A stretch of DNA of 64,000 nt. It comes from Cryobacterium breve. Lineage in GTDB: Bacteria; Actinomycetota; Actinomycetes; Actinomycetales; Microbacteriaceae. The stretch covers positions 2,852,001 to 2,916,000 of the forward strand of contig NZ_CP075584.1 of the NCBI RefSeq assembly GCF_027594785.1. The letters run 5' to 3'. The notes beneath the pieces are model-generated. The model did no database searches. It had not been told where the DNA came from and saw only the letters and a program-made list of their open reading frames with translations. A program made the translations under genes and the position numbers. Below are positions 47,305 through 53,406 of this stretch, piece after piece. Numbering within the stretch: position 1 is the first letter of the stretch; each line of letters starts with the position of its first letter.

Positions 47305-47363
47305 CTGAGGTGTCGCATATCGAGGTTCCTGGGGCTTGCCAACGTCGATATGCGACACCTCAC
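47305..47363. repeat. Palindromic repeat family 1, copy C
   Basis: A 59 bp copy with arms CTGAGGTGTCGCATATCGA and TCGATATGCGACACCTCAC, 62 bp after the coiled-coil protein stop. It is the first of three tandem copies spaced about 100 bp apart. Confidence 0.92.
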
Positions 47364-47397
47364 CGGGGGATGCACTAGCCACCGCCTCTCCCAAGCC

Positions 47398-47456
47398 GTG
47401 AAGTGTCGCATATCGAGGTTTAGGGGCTGCGGGAACCTCGATTTGCGACACCTCAC
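47398..47456. repeat. Palindromic repeat family 1, copy D
   Basis: A 59 bp copy. The left arm has GTGAAGTG for GTGAGGTG and the right arm reads CCTCGATTTGCGACACC. The loop TTAGGGGCTGCGGGAA is shared with copy E, so D and E probably arose by local duplication. Confidence 0.92.
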
Positions 47457-47500
47457 GAGGGCGACGCTCGTGGCGGACCGGCCTGCCCCGATGACCAGCC

Positions 47501-47558
47501 GTGAGGTGTCGCATATCGAGGTTTAGGGGCTGCGGGAACCTCGATTTGCGACACCTCA
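47501..47558. repeat. Palindromic repeat family 1, copy E
   Basis: A 58 bp copy nearly identical to copy D, with GTGAGGTGTCGCATATCGAG on the left and CCTCGATTTGCGACACCTCA on the right. It lies 120 bp before the DUF559 gene start. Confidence 0.92.
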
Positions 47559-47680
47559 GCGGGAGGAACGGCCACCACGACCCGTGTGCGCGGCTCCCTA
47601 ACAAGGTGGGTAGTTCGCGCACAATGATCCGCTGTGTGCACAACGGCACCGGCAGTGGCCCGGCTGCGCATCCTCGTCGC

Positions 47681-48588
47681 ATGACCAGTCGCATTCCTCT
47701 CCCGCCAGGCCTTGGCGATGGACCCTTCACGACGCGCGTCGCCGCCGAATTGGGCGTCGGTGAGGCGCGTCTCAGAGGCCCCGACCTCGCCCGTCCGTTC
47801 CACGGCGTGCGCTCACCGCAGTCCGCGGTCGCGCTCGGGCATCGCGCGCGAGCGTTACAGGCTCCGGCTTCCCGAGCCGGGGTTCTTCTGCTCGATCACG
47901 GCGGCGCTCATTCAGGGGATGCCGCTCTCACGACGGCATGAACGCACGCACGAGCCTGCACGTAGGGATGCCGTCACCGTTGCGCTCGAGCCGGTGTGTC
48001 GGGACGGTGGGGCACAAGTTCCTGATCGACCGGCGTGACCTCTGCGAGTGGAACGGCCTGCGGATGACGGCCCCGGTACGCACGTGGTGCGATCTCGCGA
48101 CTGTTCTCGATCTGGAGGACCTCGTCGCGGCCGGCGACTACGTGATCAACACTGAATACGGGCTCGCAACATACTCAGAACTCGAGGCCGCTGCGAGGCG
48201 TCACCGCGGTCGGCGCGGCCGGGCGCGCCTGTTCGAAGCGCTGGGGCTGCTCTCCGACCGGTCGCGGTCACGGGCCGAGTCAATCATCCGGACCACGATC
48301 GTGCTCGCGGGCATCGAAGGGCTCGTCGTGAACCAGCCCATCGCGGATGCCCGGGGCGTCGTCATAGCCGAAGGCGACCTCTGTTTCCCTGCGCACCGGG
48401 TGATCTTCGAGTACCAGGGCGACTATCACCGAACCGAACCCGAACGATGGCGCAAGGATCAGACCCGCAAGGCCCGACTGGCCGCAGCGGGATGGACGGT
48501 CGTCGAGATCGCCGGCGACGAGCTCGAGAACCGACGGATGCTGCTGCAGATCATTCGGGACACCCTCGCGCTGCACCCCGCTCGCTGA
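47681..48588 (+). CDS. DUF559-type endonuclease-like protein (two apparent frameshifts)
   Basis: About 300 residues after correcting two bases. The N-terminal part (MTSRIPLPPGLGDGPFTT, FHGVRSPQSAVALGHRARAL, LPEPGFFCSITAALIQGMPL) resembles the helical/AbiEi-like N-terminus common in actinobacterial DUF559 proteins. The C-terminal 110 residues are a PD-(D/E)XK nuclease-like fold related to Vsr: VIAEGDLCFPAHRVIFEYQG, DYHRTEPERWRKDQTRKARL, AAGWTVVEIAGDEL. Breaks are at 47860-47861 (an extra base in a complementary-strand GAGCTG) and 47955-47956 (GAGCCTGCACG for GAGCTGCACG); correction gives HELHVGMPSP. Five family 1 palindromes flank it within 1.5 kb. Function unknown; DNA nicking or repair-type activity is suggested by the fold. 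Confidence 0.75.
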
Positions 48589-48606
48589 CCTGCGCGCATC
48601 CACTCG

Positions 48607-48665
48607 GTGAGGTGTCGCAGATCGAGGTTCCCGTGGCTTGCGAACGTCGATATGCGACACTTCAC
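48607..48665. repeat. Palindromic repeat family 1, copy F
   Basis: A 59 bp copy 18 bp after the DUF559 stop, with GTGAGGTGTCGCAGATCGAG on the left and CGTCGATATGCGACACTTCA on the right. It is identical to copy G, including about 10-20 flanking bases each side. Confidence 0.92.
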
Positions 48666-48756
48666 GAAGTTCAGGCGACGCGCCACATCCACTTGCGTGA
48701 GGTGTGTATTGTTCCTGCCTTGCCAGCTCGCAGTCGCAATTGTGCGCATCCACTTG

Positions 48757-48815
48757 GTGAGGTGTCGCAGATCGAGGTTCCCGTGGCTTGCGAACGTCGA
48801 TATGCGACACTTCAC
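48757..48815. repeat. Palindromic repeat family 1, copy G
   Basis: A copy identical to F, 150 bp further on. The flanks match too (GCGCATCCACT before; CACGAAG, AGGCGAC and GCATCC-like bases after), so a unit of about 85 bp was duplicated. Between F and G, at about 48691-48707, CATCCACTTGCGTGAGGTGT looks like the left half of a third, decayed unit. Confidence 0.92.
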
Positions 48816-48864
48816 GAAGCCAGGCGACCCGCCGCATCCGCCGGGGCAGACGCTACCGATATTG

Positions 48865-48883
48865 TTTAGTTAGCCTCACCAAC
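48865..48883. promoter_or_regulatory. Possible DtxR/IdeR-type iron box
   Basis: TTTAGTTAGCCTCACCAAC matches the actinobacterial iron-regulator consensus (TTAGGTTAGSCTAACCTAA) at about 14 of 19 positions. It lies about 120 bp before the membrane protein gene at 49002. The match is moderate and no iron gene follows directly. Confidence 0.3.
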
Positions 48884-49001
48884 TTCGCTTCGCCCTCACT
48901 GGCTTTGCGCGCACGGTACCAGGCCCCAGGCGACGTTCCAGTGCGTCGTCTGGCCGGCGATGCGCTCCGCATCGGCCATCGCCCAGCGAAGGAAAAAGGG
49001 C

Positions 49002-49811
49002 ATGACGCAACCACCCAAGGCGCCGACCGGCGGTGACCCCGGAGGTCACGGCGACCCCGGGGATGGCGACGTCACGGACAGCCGGGCAGGAGCGACTCCC
49101 GCGGAGCTCGCGCGGGTTCTCCTCCTCGAGGCGGCGGCGATGGACCCGTACGCGGTCGTGCTCACGTCGATCGAGGACGGCCTCGGGCGGTGGCTTGAGG
49201 TGGGCACCGGTGACCACACCCGGGTGGCTTTTGCCGAGTCCGCTGAGTACATCTACCCGAGACACGTCGAAGCCCGGGGTGCGACGAACGCGACCGCTGT
49301 CGAGTTCATGGTGGAGAACGCGGCCGGTGACGAACGGCGCGCGGTCAGGCCGTACACGGTGGCCGTGGGGGACCGGCTCAGATTGGCGAACGACGTGCAG
49401 GTGTTCGAGTGGATCGACGCGAGCCTGAACGTCGGCCGATCATCTGAGCGCCCGCCGTTCAAGCGCCTGGCCATGTGGTGGTTGGTCAGCGCCGTGGCAA
49501 CCGGTGCGACGATTTCCCTCTACGCACTCGCCGACGTGGGGGCCCACGTGGGCGGGTATCTCGGCGTCATTGCCGGTGCACTCGCGATCGTCTTCGGTGC
49601 CGCGGCGACTCTCCAATGGAACATCCGGGTCTCGGTGCGCAACCGGAGAGCGGCGTGCGCACACTGGCAGGTGGCACGGGACGTGCAGATCTCAGCGATC
49701 CACCCGCCGGAACCCGTCGACCCCGATGCCCAGGAAACGGTCGTCGGAGACGACACGCCTGAGCCGCTGGAACCCTCAGGGCCACCCGACGGGCGGATGC
49801 CGCCACACTAG
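49002..49811 (+). CDS. Hypothetical membrane protein
   Basis: About 269 residues. Residues 1-140 are soluble and acidic (PAELARVLLLEAAAMDPYAV, PYTVAVGDRLRLANDVQVFE), followed by two membrane helices (LAMWWLVSAVATGATISLYAL and GYLGVIAGALAIVFGAAATL, each broken by polar residues) and a Pro/Glu-rich tail. No known domain is recognised. ATG 49002 follows a purine-rich GAAGGAAAAAGGG. The last codons and stop (GGATGCCGCCACACTAG) belong to a direct repeat shared with the end of the convergent MFS gene, so the present C-terminus may have been created by that duplication. Confidence 0.6.
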   Translation: MTQPPKAPTGGDPGGHGDPGDGDVTDSRAGATPAELARVLLLEAAAMDPYAVVLTSIEDGLGRWLEVGTGDHTRVAFAESAEYIYPRHVEARGATNATAVEFMVENAAGDERRAVRPYTVAVGDRLRLANDVQVFEWIDASLNVGRSSERPPFKRLAMWWLVSAVATGATISLYALADVGAHVGGYLGVIAGALAIVFGAAATLQWNIRVSVRNRRAACAHWQVARDVQISAIHPPEPVDPDAQETVVGDDTPEPLEPSGPPDGRMPPH

Positions 49812-49951
49812 AAGTGCGCGTCGACCCGCTCCTTCCTGACGCCCGCGCCGGTTTCGGCAGGCCGCACCCCGAAAGGGCGGCGGCGGTCTGCGGAAACCGG
49901 CGCGGAGGCGAGAGCGGATGCCGCCGCGCTAGAAGTGCGCGTCGACCCGCT
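49793..49951. repeat. 38 bp direct repeats flanking a family 2 palindrome
   Basis: Positions 49793-49830 and 49914-49951 are near-identical 38 bp direct repeats (GCGGATGCCGCC, then AGAAGTGCGCGTCGACCCGC). Each carries a TAG-compatible CTAG and the codons RVDAHF* of the MFS gene on the minus strand. Between them, 49844-49904 is an inverted repeat with arms starting CGCGCCGGTTTC and ending GAAACCGGCGCG. A related palindrome is at 52352. The layout resembles an element inserted with, or next to, a segmental duplication. Confidence 0.85.
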
Positions 49952-51473
49952 TGGGCAGCACGAAGACGAGCAGCAGCGCCAGCACGCTGAACGCGGCGCT
50001 GACGGCCATCGCATCCGTCGCAGCGGTCGTGAACGCGGACGCGAGCGCGTCCTTGCCCGGACCGGTGACGACGAGGTTGCCGAAGAGTACGCTGCCGATC
50101 ACGGCGATGCCGGTCGCGGCGCCGACCCGCTGCATCACGCCGACGACACCGCTCGCGGCGCCGGCCTCTGCGCGGTCGACGGTTGCGACGATGAACTGCG
50201 CGTTCGGAGCGATGAAGAACCCGCTGCCGAGGCCCGCGATGAGCAGCGGCGGCAGCAGCTCCCAGTTCGTGATCGAGGGGCCGATCAGGAGCAGGGCGAG
50301 GTAGATCCAGATCAGGCCGATGGTGACGAGAGTCACGCCGATCACGAGCACCGTGCGGCCGAGCCGCTGCGCGAGCCGGTTGCTCTGCGAGGCGCCGACG
50401 ATGTTGCCGATGGCGAACGGGATCGAGACCAGCCCGGACTCGAGGGCGGTGTGGCCGAGGCCGGCCTGCCAGAGGATCGAGATCGTGAAGAAGATGCTCG
50501 TGAAAGCCGCGAAGTAGACGAGGGCGAGCACCACTCCACCGGAGAAGGCGGGGTGCGAGAAGAGGTGCGGCGGCACGAGGGGGCTCTTGCCGCGGCGGGT
50601 GTAGTTGACTTCCCAGGCGCCGAACGCGGCGAGGAGCAGCGCACCGCCGACGAGGGTGAGGTAGGTCCAGAGCGGCCAGCCCTGGTCCTGGCCCTCGATA
50701 AGCGGCACGAGCAGGGCGACGAGACCGCCGGAGAGCAGCACGAGTCCGACGAAGTCGATGCCCGAGCTTGCCTTGTTCGGGTCGCGCTCGGCGCCGGCGG
50801 GGAGCATGAACACGGCGGCGACGAGGGCCACGATGCCGATCGGGAGGTTGACCCAGAACACCAGGCGCCAGCCGTTCTCGTCGCCGAAGGCCTGGATGAT
50901 CAGGCCGCCGAGGATCGGGCCGAGCGCGGTCGAGACGCCGATGACCGAGCCCATGATCGCGAAGGCCTTGCCGCGCGCCTGCGGCGGGAAGACGAGCTGG
51001 ATCACGGCGGTGACGGCGGGCACGAAGATGCCGCCGGCGAGGCCCTGCACGACGCGGGCGATGATCATCTGGAGGTCGTTCTGCGCGAGGCCGCAGGCGA
51101 GGCTCGCGAGGGTGAAGAGCGCGAGGCCGGTGAAGAAGACCCACTTGTGGCCGATGCGGTCGCCGAGGCGCCCGGCGGGGATGAGCGCGAGGCCGAACGC
51201 GAGCGCGTACCCGGAGATGATCCAGGAGAGCGTCGCCTCGGAGGCGTTCAGACTCTCGCGGATGGTCGGCAGGGCCACATTCACGATCGTGGTGTCGAGC
51301 AGGGCCATGAACATGCCGGCGAGCAGCACGATCAGGGCCTGCCAGGCGTGGCGGGGGATCACGACGGGAGGGCGGGCGCCGGCGGTGCCGGGAGTGCCGG
51401 GAGTGCCGGGGGCGCCGGGCGTGCCGGAGCCGGAGCCGGTCCCGGTGGTGGTCGGAGCGTTGGTGTCTGACAT
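49929..51473 (-). CDS. DHA2-type MFS multidrug transporter
   Basis: A 514-residue, 14-helix major facilitator of the EmrB/QacA type. After a Gly/Thr/Pro-rich N-terminal tail come ALIVLLAGMFMALLDTTIVN, VALPTIRESLN, the loop motif LIPAGRLGDRIGHKWVF and, in the second half, SQSNRLAQRLGR. It probably exports drugs or other amphipathic compounds using the proton gradient. It begins 2 bp after the stop of the PadR gene, so the two form an operon and PadR likely represses both. Confidence 0.92.
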   Translation of the reverse strand: MSDTNAPTTTGTGSGSGTPGAPGTPGTPGTAGARPPVVIPRHAWQALIVLLAGMFMALLDTTIVNVALPTIRESLNASEATLSWIISGYALAFGLALIPAGRLGDRIGHKWVFFTGLALFTLASLACGLAQNDLQMIIARVVQGLAGGIFVPAVTAVIQLVFPPQARGKAFAIMGSVIGVSTALGPILGGLIIQAFGDENGWRLVFWVNLPIGIVALVAAVFMLPAGAERDPNKASSGIDFVGLVLLSGGLVALLVPLIEGQDQGWPLWTYLTLVGGALLLAAFGAWEVNYTRRGKSPLVPPHLFSHPAFSGGVVLALVYFAAFTSIFFTISILWQAGLGHTALESGLVSIPFAIGNIVGASQSNRLAQRLGRTVLVIGVTLVTIGLIWIYLALLLIGPSITNWELLPPLLIAGLGSGFFIAPNAQFIVATVDRAEAGAASGVVGVMQRVGAATGIAVIGSVLFGNLVVTGPGKDALASAFTTAATDAMAVSAAFSVLALLLVFVLPKRVDAHF

Positions 51474-51475
51474 GG

Positions 51476-52039
51476 TCAGTCGGCCTTTCGGGCTAGTTCG
51501 TCCGCGACGATGTCGGGGAGGACGGTGACGAGGTGTTCGTGCCAGGCGATCTCGGCACGCAGGCGGGCGGCCTTGTGTTGCATGACGAAGGCTTCGCTGG
51601 CGGTGAGATAGGGGAGGGCGTGGGCCGTGGTGGCCTCGGAATCGGTGAGCAGGGCGCGCAGGGCGAGCAGGCGCGCCTCGATCATCAGGGGGAGTTCGTC
51701 GAGTCGTTCAGGGTCGAGCCGGGTCATTGCGAGGTCGAACGGGTCGGGCTTGAGCACGATCGTGCGCAGCCCGTCGAGCCGGAGGGCCGCGAGGTCCCGG
51801 CCCCCGGCATCCGAGATCTCGTAGACCTGCCGCTCGGGGTAGTTGCCCTCGCGCTCGACGCGGGCCACGTGGATCAGCCCCTCGGTCGCGAGCCGCTTGA
51901 TTGCGCCGTACACCGCGCCGACGGAGATATCCGTCCACATGTGCACGTGTTCCTCCTCGGCAAGCAGCCGCAGCTGGTGCCCGTGCATCGGCCCGCGCTC
52001 GGCGAGGGAGCCGAGGATGAACAGACGGATCGAGGACAT
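51476..52039 (-). CDS. PadR-family transcriptional regulator
   Basis: A 187-residue regulator. The N-terminal winged helix has RLFILGSLAERGPMHGHQLR and ISVGAVYGAIKRLATEGLI with the usual beta wing (VYEISDAGGRDLAALR). The C-terminal helical domain (about 90 residues, MIEARLLALRALL to WHEHLVTVLPDIV) mediates dimerisation. Members sense phenolics or drugs and commonly repress adjacent efflux pumps, as the directly coupled MFS gene suggests. Start ATG 52039. Confidence 0.92.
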   Translation of the reverse strand: MSSIRLFILGSLAERGPMHGHQLRLLAEEEHVHMWTDISVGAVYGAIKRLATEGLIHVARVEREGNYPERQVYEISDAGGRDLAALRLDGLRTIVLKPDPFDLAMTRLDPERLDELPLMIEARLLALRALLTDSEATTAHALPYLTASEAFVMQHKAARLRAEIAWHEHLVTVLPDIVADELARKAD

Positions 52040-52123
52040 GCGCTTACTCTCGCATGAGTAGTCGCGTGAGTCAAGGCCGTAAGTCGTCGCACTTCTCCAG
52101 CGGATGCCTGCCGCGCGCACAGC

Positions 52124-52157
52124 AGAAAACCCCCACTCTCGCGAGTGGGGGTTTTCT
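52124..52157 (-). terminator. Strong stem-loop after tRNA-Pro
   Basis: AAAACCCCCACTC and GAGTGGGGGTTTT form a perfect 13 bp stem with a TCGC loop and flanking A/T tracts on both sides, so it can terminate in either direction. It lies about 18 bp beyond the tRNA 3' end and upstream of the PadR start. Confidence 0.9.
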
Positions 52158-52174
52158 GTTTCTGTGTCTTGCTG

Positions 52175-52248
52175 TCGGGGTAACAGGATTTGAACCTGCG
52201 ACCTCGTCGTCCCGAACGACGCGCGCTACCAAGCTGCGCCATACCCCG
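52175..52248 (-). tRNA. tRNA-Pro (anticodon CGG)
   Basis: On the minus strand the acceptor arms CGGGGTA and TACCCCG pair, with discriminator A. The D arm is GCGCAGCTTGGTAGCGC, the anticodon arm CGTCG-TTCGGGA-CGACG gives anticodon CGG, and the T arm contains GGTTCAAATCC. No CCA is encoded. The cloverleaf is complete. Confidence 0.96.
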
Positions 52249-52351
52249 ATGGCCCGTAAGCCTTGTCAAGTATAACCCCATGCACACGGATGCTCGGTGC
52301 ACCCCCGAACGGACCCCGCGCAGGCCGCCGCGAGGCATCCGCTCTCGCCAC

Positions 52352-52411
52352 CGCGCCGGTTTGCGCAGGCCGCTACCGCCGTTTCGGGCGCGGCCTGCCG
52401 AAATCGGCGCG
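52352..52411. repeat. Palindromic repeat family 2, second copy
   Basis: An inverted repeat from CGCGCCGGTTTGCGCAGGCC to GGCCTGCCGAAATCGGCGCG with one or two stem mismatches. Arms are shared with the palindrome at 49844-49904. It lies 8 bp beyond the stop of the metallophosphoesterase gene, again a 3' position. Confidence 0.85.
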
Positions 52412-52419
52412 AGCGCGGC

Positions 52420-53406
52420 CTACGCCGAGGCGGTCAGGGTCAGCAGGGTCGCCTCGGGCGGGCAGGCGAAGCGCACCGGGGCGTAGATCGAGGTGCCGAG
52501 GCCGGCCGAGACGTTGAGGTACGCGCTGCGGAGTCCGGATCCCCAGAGGCTGAGCCCCTTGACCTGCGACCGGGGAATGTCGCAGTTCGTGACGAGGGCG
52601 CCTAAGCCGGGCACGCAGACCTGGCCGCCGTGGGTGTGCCCCGCGAGGATCAGTTGCGCACCGTGGTTCACGAAGGAGGTGAGCACCCGGCGGTAGGGCG
52701 CGTGGGCGACGCCGATCGTGACCGTCGGCCGCGGCTCGCGGTGCTCCGCGGAGTCCGGCCAGGTCTCGTCGCCGAGCGGGTCGTCGCCGCGGAGGTCGTC
52801 CACGGCCCGGGTGATCAGGTCGAGGCGGTCGCGTCCGATGTGCGGGTCGTCCACGCCGAACAGCTCGAGGTGGGTGCCGTTGATGTCGAGCGCTTCCGCG
52901 GCGTTGTTGATGTCGTTCCAGCCGAGGTTCGCGAAGATCCCGTGCAGCCGGTCGGTGTCGAGCCGGTTCTGCGGGGCGGCCTTGAGCATCGACGGTCCGC
53001 CGAAGTACCGGAACGGGTTCTTCACCTGCGGTCCCCAGAAGTCATTGGACCCGTTGACGAAGATCCCGGGGATCCCCGCGAACGGCTCGAGCGTGTACGC
53101 GAGGGCGTCGAAGGCATCCGCGTGGCCGAGGTTGTCTCCGGTGTCGACGATGAGGTCGGGCTTCAGGGCAGCGAGCCCGCGCACCCACTCCTGCTTGTCC
53201 TTCTGCCAGGGGGCGAGGTGCAGGTCGGAGATGTGCAGCACGCGAATCGGTTTCGAGCCGGGGGCGAGCACGGGCACGGATGCCTCACGCAGGGTGAACA
53301 TCCGGCGTTCGAGCAGAGACCCCCAGGCGAACGCACCGGCACCGACCGCGGTCAGCGCGCCTGTGCCGACGAGGAGGGCCTTGGCCCCGGTGCCGAGGGT
53401 GCTCAT
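52420..53406 (-). CDS. Membrane-anchored metallophosphoesterase
   Basis: A 328-residue calcineurin-like phosphoesterase with an N-terminal anchor (ALLVGTGALTAVGAGAFAWG). Metal-binding motifs appear in order: HISDLHLAPW, VDTGDNLGH, the GNHD equivalent NGSNDFWG, VAHAPYRR and AGHTHGGQV. The family includes YkuE/YaeI-like phosphatases of unknown or lipid substrates. It overlaps the upstream class A PBP gene by ATGA, a gene pair that is common in actinobacteria. Confidence 0.92.
   Translation of the reverse strand: MSTLGTGAKALLVGTGALTAVGAGAFAWGSLLERRMFTLREASVPVLAPGSKPIRVLHISDLHLAPWQKDKQEWVRGLAALKPDLIVDTGDNLGHADAFDALAYTLEPFAGIPGIFVNGSNDFWGPQVKNPFRYFGGPSMLKAAPQNRLDTDRLHGIFANLGWNDINNAAEALDINGTHLELFGVDDPHIGRDRLDLITRAVDDLRGDDPLGDETWPDSAEHREPRPTVTIGVAHAPYRRVLTSFVNHGAQLILAGHTHGGQVCVPGLGALVTNCDIPRSQVKGLSLWGSGLRSAYLNVSAGLGTSIYAPVRFACPPEATLLTLTASA

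Noticed and set aside
47305-47558. Three evenly spaced palindromes as a CRISPR array
   Set aside because: The repeats are long perfect hairpins that also occur singly elsewhere. The spacers are too irregular (34 and 44 bases) and no cas genes are nearby.
47305-48815. Short open frames with repeated peptides such as CRISRFRGCGNLDLRHLT or EVSHIDV on both strands
   Set aside because: They are translations of the family 1 palindromes, recur in several frames and lack ribosome-binding sites; they are not genes.
52124-52157. Perfect hairpin as a further palindrome family member
   Set aside because: Flanking A/T tracts and its position right after the tRNA make it an ordinary bidirectional terminator.
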